Assembly: GCA_944386975.1 (NCBI GenBank)
Contig: CALXDC010000012.1
Span: 1 to 55,533 of the forward strand
Direction: 5' to 3'
Length of the DNA stretch: 55,533 nucleotides
DNA from: an uncultured Oscillospiraceae bacterium
GTDB taxonomy: Bacteria; Bacillota; Clostridia; Oscillospirales; Oscillospiraceae
The position numbers and the translations under genes were made by a program. Shown piece after piece: positions 35,904 through 44,475 of the stretch. The notes under the pieces are model-generated. The model searched no databases and was not told where the DNA came from. It was given only the letters and a program-made list of their open reading frames with translations. Position 1 is the stretch's first letter. The number at the start of each line of letters is the position of its first letter.

Positions 35904-35939
35904 GACGGGTAACAATCATGAAAGAAAGAGGGTGCCGCT

Positions 35940-37676
35940 ATGGGATACCATCAGGAGAGCTACACCGGAAAGATCAACCGCATGCTGGCCAGAAAGCAGC
36001 GGATCGTCAACGTGGCTGCCGGTCGGGAACCGGCGGATCTGGTGCTGAAAAACGCATCCTACGTCAACGTTTTTGCCAACCGGATCTGCACAGGGGACAT
36101 CGCCGTGGCGGAGGGGCTGATTGCGGGGATCGGCGGTCCCTACCGGGGGGCGGAGGAGCTGGACATGACCGGCAAGCTGCTGCTGCCCGGCTTCCTGGAC
36201 GCCCACGTTCATCTGGAGAGCGCCATGGTGGCCCCCAAGGAGTTTGCCAAGGCGGTGCTGCCCCACGGCACCACCACCGTCATCACCGACCCCCACGAGA
36301 TTGCCAACGTCATGGGTACCGACGGCATTGAGTACATGCTCCAGGCCACCGAGGACCTGCCGGTGGATGTGCGGTTCATGCTGCCTTCCTGTGTCCCCGC
36401 CACGCCCATGGACGAGAGCGGCGCGGTGCTGGACTACCGCTCCATCGACTCCTTCTACGAGCACCCCCGGGTCCAGGGTCTGGCGGAAATGATGAACTAT
36501 GTGGGGGCAGTTGCGGCAGACAGCCAGGTGCTGGAAAAGATCGCCGCAGCCCAGGCCCATCACAAGAAGATCGACGGCCACGCCCCCGGCATCACCGGCT
36601 ACGACCTCAACGCCTACGTGGCCTCCGGCGTCTACTCCGACCACGAGTGCTACACCATTGAGGACGCCATGGCCAAGCTGGAGTTGGGGCAGTACATCAT
36701 GATCCGGGAGGGCACCGCCGCCAGGAACCTGGAGGCCCTGCTGCCCCTCCTCACCCCCCAGTACGCCGACCGGTGCATGTTCTGCTGCGACGACAAGCAC
36801 CCCAGCGACCTTCTGGAGAAGGGACACATCGACTATCTGGTGAAAAATGCTATCCGGGCGGGGGTGGACCCCATCCTGGCGGTGAAGGTGGCCTGCCTCA
36901 ACGCCGCCCGGTACTTCCTTCTCAACAATCGGGGCGCCATTGCCCCGGGGTATCTGGCGGACATTGTGGTCATCGACAACTTCCAGGATTTCACCATCGA
37001 GAGGGTGTTCAAGCTGGGCCAGCTCATGTACTGCGACGGGGTGCTCCGGGATTTCGAGGCCCCCCAGGTGGACCCCAATCTGGCCCGAAAGGCCCTGGAC
37101 ACCTTCCGGGTGTCCACCCTCACTGCCCAGGACTTCCGGGAACCCAGGCCCAGAGGCGTCATCGGTCTGGTGGATGGAGAAATTGTCACCGAAGACAAGG
37201 GCTACGCCAACGGTATCGACCTGACGAAGGATATTCTGAAGATCGCCGTCATCGAGCGGCACAAGAACACCCGCCACATCGGCATAGGGTATATCCAGGG
37301 CTACGGCCTCAAGGAGGGGGCCGTTGCCACCAGCATCTCCCACGACTCCCACAACATCATTGTGGTGGGGGCGGATGAGCAGTCCATGGCCGACGCGGTG
37401 AACCGGGTGGTGGAGCGCCGGGGCGGCATCGTGGTGTGGAAGGACGGCGGCTGCGCCGGGGAGGTAGTGCTGTCCATCGCCGGCATCATGAGTGAGGACA
37501 CCCTGGAGCATGTGAACCGGGATCTGGAGGCTGCCAAGGACGCCGCCTTCCGTCAGGGAGTCAACCCAGGGATCGACCCCTTCATGACACTCAGCTTCAT
37601 GGCCCTGCCGGTGATTCCCACCCTGCGCCTCACCACAAGAGGCATCATCGACGTGAACACCCAGCAATATATCTGA
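35940..37676 (+). CDS. ade: Adenine deaminase
   Basis: This enzyme deaminates adenine to hypoxanthine. The 578-residue amidohydrolase has the metal motif LPGFLDAHVHLESAM (near 83-97), TTTVITDPHEIANVMG (near 112), DGHAPGITG and CCDDKHPSDLL, all typical of the Ade family, and the C-terminal Ade_C domain ending in PTLRLTTRGIID. The ATG at 35940 has AGAGGG upstream; an earlier ATG at 35918 is out of frame. It is monocistronic with its own promoter and terminator. With YgfK at the window start it is the second purine-linked gene here, but they are 34 kb apart. Confidence 0.96.
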   Translation: MGYHQESYTGKINRMLARKQRIVNVAAGREPADLVLKNASYVNVFANRICTGDIAVAEGLIAGIGGPYRGAEELDMTGKLLLPGFLDAHVHLESAMVAPKEFAKAVLPHGTTTVITDPHEIANVMGTDGIEYMLQATEDLPVDVRFMLPSCVPATPMDESGAVLDYRSIDSFYEHPRVQGLAEMMNYVGAVAADSQVLEKIAAAQAHHKKIDGHAPGITGYDLNAYVASGVYSDHECYTIEDAMAKLELGQYIMIREGTAARNLEALLPLLTPQYADRCMFCCDDKHPSDLLEKGHIDYLVKNAIRAGVDPILAVKVACLNAARYFLLNNRGAIAPGYLADIVVIDNFQDFTIERVFKLGQLMYCDGVLRDFEAPQVDPNLARKALDTFRVSTLTAQDFREPRPRGVIGLVDGEIVTEDKGYANGIDLTKDILKIAVIERHKNTRHIGIGYIQGYGLKEGAVATSISHDSHNIIVVGADEQSMADAVNRVVERRGGIVVWKDGGCAGEVVLSIAGIMSEDTLEHVNRDLEAAKDAAFRQGVNPGIDPFMTLSFMALPVIPTLRLTTRGIIDVNTQQYI

Positions 37677-37690
37677 CCGGAACTGACCGC

Positions 37691-37728
37691 AAAAAAGATG
37701 CAGCGTCTTGTGACGCTGCATCTTTTTT
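37691..37728. terminator. Bidirectional terminator between ade and glgB
   Basis: A 17-bp perfect stem (37691-37707 with 37712-37728) begins with six A and ends with six T, so it serves both convergent genes. Confidence 0.95.
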
Positions 37729-37767
37729 GTCGGAAACTTCGCCGGAGGCCGGAATCCCCTCTACCTG

Positions 37768-39540
37768 CTACTCACTCAACTTCAGCAGCACAGCGGAAAA
37801 AGGCGGCAGGGCGCAGTGGAGGACGGCCCCCTCCAGAACGCACCGACTCTCCCCCTCCGGTGTGCCGCCGCCGAAGCACTGCCAGTCGCTGTCCAGCAGC
37901 GTCTCCGCCCTCTTTACGCCGGGCAGGGACAGCGTATAGGTCTGGGGCCTGTCCCCGAAGTGGAACACCGCCGCCAGCCGCTCCCCGCCTCCCCGCCGCT
38001 CCACGGCGTAGATGCACCGCGCCTCCTGGTGGCAGTCCAGCCAGGCAAACCCTTCCGGGTCGTAGTCCCCTTTCCACAGGGCCGGGTACTTCAGATACAG
38101 CCCGTTGAGCCGGGCCATAAAGTGATAAAACCCGTCGTGAGTGGGGAACTTCCGCAGCATCCAATCCTGCTCCCGCTTTTCATCCCACTCCCGCAGCTGG
38201 CCGAACTCGTTGCCCATGAAGTTCAGCTTCTTTCCCGGGTGGACCATCATATAGAGGTACATGGCCCGACCCTGAGGGAATTTCCCCTCATACTGTCCGT
38301 TCATCTTCTGGAGGATGGTGGCCTTGCCGTGGACCACCTCGTCGTGACTGAGGGGCAGGAGATACCGCTCGTTGGAGAAATACATCATGGAGAAGGTGAG
38401 CTTGTGGTAGCACTCCGGCCTGCAGGCCGGATCCGTCTGGAAGTAGGAGAGGGTGTCGTGCATCCACCCCAAATCCCACTTGTAGTCAAACCCCAGGCCC
38501 CCCCGGTCCGCCGGGGTAGTGACCTTGGGAAAGTTGGTGGAGTCCTCCGCCGCCAGAATACAGTCCGGATGGCGCTCCTTCAGCCCCCGGTTCATGTTCC
38601 GAAGAAACTCCACACCGCTGCCGTTGACCCCCCGCCGCTCGTCCCCCTGCCAGTAGAGGATACGGCTGACGGCGTCCATCCGGAGGCCGTCGAAGTGGAA
38701 TTCCTCCAGCCAGTAGTGGGCGGCGGACTGGAGAAAGCTGCGGACCTCCCCCCGGGAGTGCATGAAGTTGTGGCTGCCCCACTCGCTGACCTCCACGTCC
38801 CGGTGGGGATACTCATAGAGGGCGCTGCCGTCGTACCGGGCCAGACCGTAGCCGTCCACGGCGAAGTGGACGGGGACAAAGTCCAGAATGGCGCCGATCT
38901 TCGCCTGGTGGAGCCGGTCGATGAGAGCGCGCAGCTGATCCGGGGTACCGTAGCGGCTGGTGGGGGCAAAAAAGCCGGTGTTCTGATAGCCCCAGCTCTC
39001 ATCGCAGGGGTGCTCGCTGAGGGGCAGGAACTCCACATAGTTGTAGCCGCTCTCCTGGAGGTACTGAATCAGAGGCTCCGCGATCTGGTCGTAGCGGTAC
39101 CAGTCGCCCCCCGGCTGCCGCCGCCAGGAGCCCAGATGGAGCTCGTAGATGTTCAAAGGCCCGGCGGCGCAGTCCGTCCGCCGCCGCATCCAGGCCTCGT
39201 CGTGAAACCGGTAGCCCCCCAGAAACCGCAGCAGGGAGCGGTGGGCGGGCCGCAGCTCCATGGCAAAGCCGTAAGGGTCGCAGTGTTCCACCCACCGGCC
39301 GTCCTGTCCCAGAATCCGGAAGGCGTAGGGCTCCCCCTCCTCTCCCTCCGCCACGGTGATCTCAAAAAAATTCCCATCCCACACCCGCTCCATGGGCAGC
39401 TCCCCGCCCCGCCACAGGAGACGGATCTCCCGGGCGGCAGGGGCGAAGGTGCGGAACACCACCCCCGCCGCCGTCCGGTGGGCCCCCAGTTCCCGGTAGG
39501 CATCGAAGGACTGTCCGGTGTAAAAGCCGTAGGTATCCAT
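37768..39540 (-). CDS. glgB: 1,4-alpha-glucan branching enzyme
   Basis: GlgB makes alpha-1,6 branches in glycogen. The 590-residue protein has an N-terminal CBM48 domain (about 20-105) and a GH13 barrel with catalytic Asp in DGLRMDAV (near 288), Glu in ILAAEDST (near 331) and the transition-state Asp in PLSHDEVVHGK (near 398), followed by a short C-terminal beta domain. It is shorter than typical GlgB (630-730) because only one N-terminal domain is present. AGAGGAG precedes the ATG. No other glycogen gene is in the window. A TetR gene is divergent from it 143 bp away. Confidence 0.93.
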   Translation of the reverse strand: MDTYGFYTGQSFDAYRELGAHRTAAGVVFRTFAPAAREIRLLWRGGELPMERVWDGNFFEITVAEGEEGEPYAFRILGQDGRWVEHCDPYGFAMELRPAHRSLLRFLGGYRFHDEAWMRRRTDCAAGPLNIYELHLGSWRRQPGGDWYRYDQIAEPLIQYLQESGYNYVEFLPLSEHPCDESWGYQNTGFFAPTSRYGTPDQLRALIDRLHQAKIGAILDFVPVHFAVDGYGLARYDGSALYEYPHRDVEVSEWGSHNFMHSRGEVRSFLQSAAHYWLEEFHFDGLRMDAVSRILYWQGDERRGVNGSGVEFLRNMNRGLKERHPDCILAAEDSTNFPKVTTPADRGGLGFDYKWDLGWMHDTLSYFQTDPACRPECYHKLTFSMMYFSNERYLLPLSHDEVVHGKATILQKMNGQYEGKFPQGRAMYLYMMVHPGKKLNFMGNEFGQLREWDEKREQDWMLRKFPTHDGFYHFMARLNGLYLKYPALWKGDYDPEGFAWLDCHQEARCIYAVERRGGGERLAAVFHFGDRPQTYTLSLPGVKRAETLLDSDWQCFGGGTPEGESRCVLEGAVLHCALPPFSAVLLKLSE

Positions 39541-39560
39541 ATTGGTCTCTCCTCTGATAC

Positions 39561-39589
39561 TTGACTGGTGTCTAATAATTTACTATAGT
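39561..39589 (+). promoter_or_regulatory. Promoter of the TetR gene with operator-like inverted repeat
   Basis: -35 TTGACT (39561-39566), 17-base spacer, -10 TATAGT (39584-39589). The imperfect inverted repeat GGTGTCTAA...TTAGTGTACC (about 39567-39599) overlaps the -10 box, as expected for an autorepressor site. No good -35 was found for the divergent glgB. Confidence 0.65.
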
Positions 39590-39683
39590 TAGTGTACCGG
39601 ATTCAGACAGCCGGCGCTACCTTCGATTTTCCGCCTTCGTACAGTATTGGACACATTTGAAAAACCGTCAAGGAGGACCCCTC

Positions 39684-40220
39684 ATGGATCTGCGGGAAAA
39701 AAAGACCAAGCGGAGCATTCGCAGCGCATTTTTGCAGCTGCGGGCCAGAAAGCCCCTGGAGCGGATCACCGTCAAGGAGCTGTGCACCTTGGCAGAGATC
39801 AGCAAGGCCACCTTCTATCTCCACTACCACGACCTGTACGATCTCTCCGACCGGCTGCAGCAGGAGGTGGTACAGAGCATTCTGGCCTGCATCACCCACC
39901 CCGAGCGATTCGTCTCGGAGCATGAGCGGTTTGTGCGGGAGCTGTTTGATGCCTTTCATGCCCAGCAGAATCTCATTGAGATTCTCTTCTCCGACGCCCA
40001 GGCCGCGCTGCTTCCGGTCCGTATCGAGCGGGAGCTGAAGGAGATGATCTACCGCCTGGAGCCGTCGCTCCGTGAGGACGTCACTCGCAACATTCTCCTC
40101 ACCTACCAGATTCAGGGAGGGTTTTCCGCCTATATGGAGCACCGCCGGGAGTTCGGGGCGGACCGGGTACGGGACACCATCGGCCGCTTTTCGACGCTGC
40201 TGTCCGACGGTCTCTCCTGA
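39684..40220 (+). CDS. TetR-family transcriptional regulator
   Basis: This 178-residue protein begins MDLREKKTKRSIRSAFLQL and has a TetR helix-turn-helix (ITVKELCTLAEISKATFYLHY, near 32-52), a form common to the Firmicutes DhaS/FadR-like group with a TetR_C domain. AGGAGG lies 7 bases before the ATG at 39684; an in-frame start 27 bases earlier has no ribosome site. Likely targets are its own gene and perhaps glgB or the downstream CarboxypepD-repeat gene (93 bp away); the ligand is unknown. Confidence 0.88.
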   Translation: MDLREKKTKRSIRSAFLQLRARKPLERITVKELCTLAEISKATFYLHYHDLYDLSDRLQQEVVQSILACITHPERFVSEHERFVRELFDAFHAQQNLIEILFSDAQAALLPVRIERELKEMIYRLEPSLREDVTRNILLTYQIQGGFSAYMEHRREFGADRVRDTIGRFSTLLSDGLS

Positions 40221-40312
40221 GGCCAGCACCCTCCCGTGGCAAGCGGCATAGGATGGGACGTGCGGGCAGAAGCCCGCGCCACCACTTCAGAACCCACAGG
40301 AGGATTGTTTCT

Positions 40313-41167
40313 ATGGCTGACATGCTCCAGGATCTCTACGGCCTGCAGTATAGCCCCAGCTTTACCATTGAGGGGCAGCAGGAGGCGGACGTCAATCTCA
40401 GCCTGCCCCCCGCACCCAGTACCCTGGCCTCGGTCTACGGTACGGTTACCGACGGTGCCGCCCCCATTGCCGACGCCACCGTCAAGCTCTTCGACAGCGC
40501 CGGGCTCCCCTACCGTCATACCGTCACCGACGCCTCCGGCGCCTATGCGATTGACGGAATTCCTGCCGGGACCTACAGTCTGGCGGCAGTGGCCGACGGC
40601 TATCGGGTCAGCGACGCGGCAGGGGTCACCCTGTCCGGCGGCGCATCCACGGAGATCCCCATTGTCTGCACCCTGGACACTACTCTGGCTTTGGGCGCCA
40701 TTGCCGGCGTGCTCTCCGTGGCGGGGGCCGCCGTTTTCACCCCGTTGGCAGGGGCCAAGATTACGCTGAAGGGCGCCCTGGGGGCCGATGTGGCCGCCAC
40801 CTATACGGCGGACGACGGCGAGTTCGTGTTCTACGACGTGGTCGATGGGAGTTACACCCTGATTGCTACCGCCGACGGCTATCTGGCCACCGCGCCCATG
40901 ACTGTCACCATCCTGGGCGGCTCCATCGCCAACGTGACTATGTCCATGACGGTGGATGAGCGCACCTACAACGGCACCGTCAGCGGCGTCATCCGGGACC
41001 AGAACGGCGCCGCTGTGGCAGGCTGCTTCGTAGGGCTCTACCAGCTGAATGCGGGGACGGGCAGCGAGACCCTCCTGGCCACCACCAAGACCAACGCGCT
41101 GGGAAACTATCTCTTCGGCGGCGTCAGCAGCGGTCAGTATCTTGTCAAGGCCAAGCTGAACGGTTAA
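40313..41167 (+). CDS. Carboxypeptidase-regulatory-like beta-sandwich repeat protein
   Basis: This 284-residue protein has three CarboxypepD_reg/CNA-B-like Ig-fold repeats (about 38-120, 130-210 and 220-284). Each has the pattern G-V-x-D, then A-x-V-x-L, T-D-A-x-G-x-Y/F and a G-x-Y-x-L/V-x-A end (for example TVTDASGAYAIDGIPAGTYS). A short N-terminal segment (MADMLQDLYGLQYSPSFTIEG) carries no signal peptide or anchor, which is odd for a domain family that is normally extracellular. AGGAGG is 9 bases before the ATG. It lies after the TetR gene and may share its transcript. Its partner and function are unknown. Confidence 0.75.
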   Translation: MADMLQDLYGLQYSPSFTIEGQQEADVNLSLPPAPSTLASVYGTVTDGAAPIADATVKLFDSAGLPYRHTVTDASGAYAIDGIPAGTYSLAAVADGYRVSDAAGVTLSGGASTEIPIVCTLDTTLALGAIAGVLSVAGAAVFTPLAGAKITLKGALGADVAATYTADDGEFVFYDVVDGSYTLIATADGYLATAPMTVTILGGSIANVTMSMTVDERTYNGTVSGVIRDQNGAAVAGCFVGLYQLNAGTGSETLLATTKTNALGNYLFGGVSSGQYLVKAKLNG

Positions 41168-41229
41168 ATCTTCACCGCAGCGCTCCCTTCTGCCTTCGCG
41201 ATGGGGAGGAGGCGGGGATCTCCCTCCGC

Positions 41230-41541
41230 ATGAGGGAGCCCTATGATCGATGCTCCGTGCTGCTGCGGTCCTGCCGCCCCCTGGAGTGGGCGGCTCTCGG
41301 GCAGAGGGGACACTGCTCCGTGCGGGAGGCGCTGCGGGCGGAGACGGTATTTTTTGCCGCTCTCCGCCCCGGCGCCGCCCGGCTGACCATGGGGCGGAAG
41401 GGCCGGACGGCGGCGCTGCTGCTGCGGCTGCCTCCGGGGGCCAACATAGAGATTCTGTGGGACGCCCAGGGCCGCCTGTGCTGGCGGCGACTGGCCGGTC
41501 CCTGCTTCTACAATTCCAGGCCCCATGTCCTGATGCTGTGA
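41230..41541 (+). CDS. Hypothetical 103-residue protein
   Basis: This reading frame starts ATG 63 bp after the repeat-protein gene and ends 1 bp before a strong terminator, which supports a transcription unit ending here. The ribosome site is poor (GGAGGAGG is about 17 bases upstream). The product is Arg/Leu/Cys-rich with no recognised domain; LLLRLPPGANIEILWDAQGR looks like a beta-hairpin region. An overlapping minus-strand frame exists but has no supporting signals. It may be a genuine small gene or GC-driven noise. Confidence 0.35.
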   Translation: MREPYDRCSVLLRSCRPLEWAALGQRGHCSVREALRAETVFFAALRPGAARLTMGRKGRTAALLLRLPPGANIEILWDAQGRLCWRRLAGPCFYNSRPHVLML

Positions 41542-41542
41542 C

Positions 41543-41588
41543 AAGCGCGCCGCCCCGGAGCATCTGCTCTGAGGCGGCGCGCTTTTTT
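41543..41588 (+). terminator. Terminator after the repeat-protein unit
   Basis: A 12-bp perfect stem (41543-41554 with 41573-41584) with an 18-base loop is followed by a six-T run. Confidence 0.92.
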
Positions 41589-41621
41589 GCCTTCCGGCCG
41601 GTCGGGCCGGTTTGCTGCCCT

Positions 41622-42207
41622 CTGACGGGGGCGGAACTTTTTTGTCGGTATCCGACGGTGTTTGGTTTGGTGTTCTGCCTCCGGCGGCCTACTTTTGTTG
41701 CTGAACAAAAGTAGGCAAAAATCAGCTTAGAACCTACGGTTCTAAGGACTCCCTTATCTCCTGAGCTTGGAAATCTTAATGCCCTGGCGGGACTGTCTGC
41801 CCCTGACGCAGCAAGGGGGTGACAGTTCCCCTGTTTCCGCGCTTTAAGCGCGCTGCCCTGGTGGTGGTAGGGGCTTTTGCTCCGAAGCGATCAGACTTGC
41901 CAACACCGCAGGCACTCATTTGCGGAAAAACGGTAGACGAAAGAATCGGCGTCTACCCAACAGATCAGCGCGCTTAAAGCGCGGCGCAGAAGCAGAAGAC
42001 GACCCAAAACAGCGTCACTCGCAGAAAGCCTCCGAACAAAAGCATCCCTGACCATCCGGTCTTGGTAACAAATAAAGGAGTTCTTAGAACCTTGGTTCTA
42101 AGCGGACTTTTGGTGACTTTTCTTCCGCGAGAAAAGTCACCCGCCGGAGGCAAAACACCAAACGAAATACCGTCGGATACCGGCAAAAAAGCCAAAATCC
42201 CCGTCAG
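41622..42207. repeat. 586-bp multi-hairpin element with terminal inverted repeats, copy B
   Basis: The ends are CTGACGGGGG and CCCCGTCAG, matching copy A at nearly identical length. Read as the reverse complement, the interior matches copy A, for example the CGCAGAAGCAGAAG stretch and the CCCCTGTTTCCGCGC stretch. The left arm of B carries the loop seen in the right arm of A and the reverse, so orientation is clearly inverted. Like copy A it lies between convergent genes and between two terminators. Confidence 0.88.
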
Positions 42208-42236
42208 CGATACAAAAAACCGGGGGGAGATCATAC

Positions 42237-42256
42237 AAAGGGGGCTCTCCCCCTTT
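42237..42256 (-). terminator. Hairpin at the ylmC-like stop codon
   Basis: An 8-bp stem AAAGGGGG/CCCCCTTT with a 4-base loop overlaps the last bases of the stop codon. The T-run after it is short. Confidence 0.5.
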
Positions 42257-42545
42257 ATAATCGACACCTCCCCCTGCGGTTTGGTCGGCAGGGCTCCCGG
42301 CGCTGGAAGGGCTTGTCGATCAGAATGATGTCGTCCCCGATCTGCCGGATGCAGTCCCAGGGGATGTAGTAGTCCTCCCCCCTGCCGAACAGGCCGAAAA
42401 ACCGGCAGGGCCCCGGCACGATGATGGCCGTCACCTTCCCGTCGGGCAGGCAGATCTCCACATCCCCTACAAACCCCAGCCGGCAGCCGTCGTTGATATT
42501 GATGACCTCCTTGTACCGCATCTCCACCATTCTGCACTGCTGCAT
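42255..42545 (-). CDS. YlmC/YmxH-family PRC-barrel protein
   Basis: This 96-residue protein shows the YlmC/YmxH signature MRYKEVININDGCRLGFVGD near the start, followed by EICLPDGKVTAIIVPG, then FFGLFGRGEDYYIPWDCIRQIGDDIIL (in two parts). The family is a PRC-barrel group found in endospore formers. It starts at ATG 42545 with AAAGGAGG 10 bases upstream, though the internal ATGs at MVEM or MRYKE could be used. The C-terminus is Cys/Arg-rich. A long terminator-like palindrome separates it from the dlt-like operon. Confidence 0.9.
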   Translation of the reverse strand: MQQCRMVEMRYKEVININDGCRLGFVGDVEICLPDGKVTAIIVPGPCRFFGLFGRGEDYYIPWDCIRQIGDDIILIDKPFQRREPCRPNRRGRCRL

Positions 42546-42599
42546 ACCCTTCCCGCCTCCTTTGGGAAAGCCTATGCGGCTTCCAGACTGTCCTATGAC

Positions 42600-42639
42600 A
42601 AAAAGCGATTGGGAATCCATGGATTCCCAATCGCTTTTT
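42600..42639 (-). terminator. Terminator of the dlt-like operon
   Basis: A 19-bp perfect stem (42600-42618 with 42621-42639) begins with five A and ends with five T. It lies 3 bp after the stop of the SGNH-deacetylase gene. Confidence 0.93.
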
Positions 42640-42642
42640 CCC

Positions 42643-44463
42643 TTATCCCCGGAGGAGCTCCAGCAGCGCCGCGCCGCTGATCTCCTCCACGTTGTACCGC
42701 CCCAGGCCGTAGAGGCACTGGGGAAGGCCCTTGATGAGGACGTTGGTCCGGGCCTCGGTGGTGAAGGTGGCCTTCAGGCCAAGCTTCGCGCACAGGGCCT
42801 GACTCAGAGTGGTGTAGTCCCCATTGGGGTAGGCAAGAGCCGTCACCGGCTCCCCCACCCCCGCCCGGATCTCCGCCATGGACTGCTCCATGTCGGTGAG
42901 GAAGGCCGCCATGTAGTCCTCCTCACTCTCCCCCTCCAAGGGCACCGCAGAGGTGCGGGCAGGGGCGGCATCCAACTGGGCGGACTGGTGCATGTCGTAG
43001 GTGTGGCTCTGGATGGAGATGACCCCACTCTCCGCCATCTCCCGGGCCTCCTCATAGGAGAAGTGGGGGGTGATGGCAACGCCGGTGTCCTTGTAGGTGT
43101 CCTTCCCCACGGAGACGCCGATGGTGAAGATCACCGCCTCCATGCCGTACTCCTCCAAGATGGGGAAGGCGATCTGGTAGTTGCTCTCGTACCCGTCGTC
43201 AAAGGTGATGAGAATGGGCTTCTCCGGAAGGTCTCTCCCCTCCTCCACATAGGCGTAGAGGTCGTCGAGACTTACTGCCGTGTACCCCGCCTCATGGAGG
43301 GCGGCGATCTGCTCTTCAAAGCAGTCCGCCGAGATGGTGACGCCGCCATCCCCCTCCTCCGCGATGTGGTGGTACATGAGGACGGGAACTTCACAGGTGT
43401 AGCCGCTGTCCTCAAGGCCGCCGGTGCGGTTTGTGAGGGTCCTCACGTGGTCCGCTACATTCTCCGCCGTCACGTAGGCCCCGAAGTCCTCGGGGATATA
43501 GATGCTGTCGTCCCCGAACATCTTCGCCAGGGCCATGTCCCCCACGGCGTTGCGGAAGTGGGTGGCATCGTAGAAGTACCGGGGCTCCCAGCTGACGGAG
43601 CTGTAGGTGAAGTCCCAGTAGTCCGTCACCTCGGCGAGAGCGGTGTAGAAGGCCGTCAGGTCCTCATCGGTGAAGGTGTTGAGGTACTCCCCGTACACCG
43701 GGGCACAGACCACGTAGAGGTCCACATCCGCCGCCTCGCACATGTCCCGGATGGCGGCCACGCTCTTCATGGTGTTCTCGATCTCCCCCATCCGGGCGGG
43801 GTAGACGGGGTAGTCGGTGAATACCGGGTAGGCTTCATAGTACCGCTCCAAATCCCCGATGTTCTCCACGTCCCGGGCCCGCTTGTCGTAGGCCCCGGTC
43901 TCCTCGTCAAAGACGTCGAAGGTCTGGGACAGTTCCGTGTCCGCCGCCTTGTCCTTCAGCTTGTCCAGGATGTAGTTGGGGTCCGCCAGAAGGTAGCCCC
44001 CGTAGAAGGACACCGGGTTCTCCCCGCTGACCTCCCCGTGGAGCTTCAGGGTCAGCTGGTCCTGGCCGGTGTCGTAGGTAACACCGTTGTCCACATACAC
44101 GTTGAGGACGATGTTGCGGACGGTGCAGTTGTCGAGAAGCCACCCCACCGTCTCCTCCGCGTCCTTCATGTCCACCCCGTAGGAGATGGTGTTGTAAAAG
44201 GAGGCGTCCAGATATTCATTCAGGGCGTCCACCGGGTAGGAGCTGGTGGAGCTGCACCCCACCAGATAGGAGTCATACTCCGACCCGTGCTCCTTCAAAT
44301 AGGTGGTCTTGGCCACCCGGGGGTTCAATGTCTCGCTGAAGGAGTACCAGGTCATGTTGCCGAAGACGGCGAAGGGGTCCACGATGAAGTTGGCCGCCAT
44401 CAGCAGCAGCGGGAGGGACAAAAGACACCCCAAAAACATGAAGACCCATTTTTTTGACTGCAT
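42643..44463 (-). CDS. SGNH-like domain fused to CE4 polysaccharide deacetylase, membrane-anchored
   Basis: This 606-residue protein has an N-terminal anchor helix (about 6-27). A DltD/AlgJ-like SGNH domain follows, with Ser block YLVGCSSTSSYP (about 67-77) and the DxxH block YDATHFRNAVG (Asp near 299, His near 302). A CE4 deacetylase domain (about 372-606) follows, with LMYHHIAEEGDGG, ITFDDGYESNY (metal Asp near 422) and SHTYDMH (near 485). The protein should act outside the cell. It stands where DltD stands in dlt operons, and the deacetylase is an addition. The gene starts 12 bp after the MBOAT stop with AAGGAGG upstream. It may transfer an acyl or aminoacyl group and remove acetyl groups from the same polymer; this is inference. 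Confidence 0.85.
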   Translation of the reverse strand: MQSKKWVFMFLGCLLSLPLLLMAANFIVDPFAVFGNMTWYSFSETLNPRVAKTTYLKEHGSEYDSYLVGCSSTSSYPVDALNEYLDASFYNTISYGVDMKDAEETVGWLLDNCTVRNIVLNVYVDNGVTYDTGQDQLTLKLHGEVSGENPVSFYGGYLLADPNYILDKLKDKAADTELSQTFDVFDEETGAYDKRARDVENIGDLERYYEAYPVFTDYPVYPARMGEIENTMKSVAAIRDMCEAADVDLYVVCAPVYGEYLNTFTDEDLTAFYTALAEVTDYWDFTYSSVSWEPRYFYDATHFRNAVGDMALAKMFGDDSIYIPEDFGAYVTAENVADHVRTLTNRTGGLEDSGYTCEVPVLMYHHIAEEGDGGVTISADCFEEQIAALHEAGYTAVSLDDLYAYVEEGRDLPEKPILITFDDGYESNYQIAFPILEEYGMEAVIFTIGVSVGKDTYKDTGVAITPHFSYEEAREMAESGVISIQSHTYDMHQSAQLDAAPARTSAVPLEGESEEDYMAAFLTDMEQSMAEIRAGVGEPVTALAYPNGDYTTLSQALCAKLGLKATFTTEARTNVLIKGLPQCLYGLGRYNVEEISGAALLELLRG

Positions 44464-44475
44464 CTTCCGTCCTCC

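Noticed and set aside
35535-35915. A 126-codon minus-strand reading frame upstream of ade
   Set aside because: It has no ribosome site, runs through a terminator-like hairpin and AT-rich DNA, and its product has no recognisable features.
35880-35939. Purine riboswitch ahead of adenine deaminase
   Set aside because: The leader from the predicted promoter is only about 30 bases and shows no purine aptamer motif.
41974-42630. A 218-codon minus-strand frame across copy B and the ylmC-like gene
   Set aside because: It reads the real ylmC-like gene in a different frame and continues through the repeat element.
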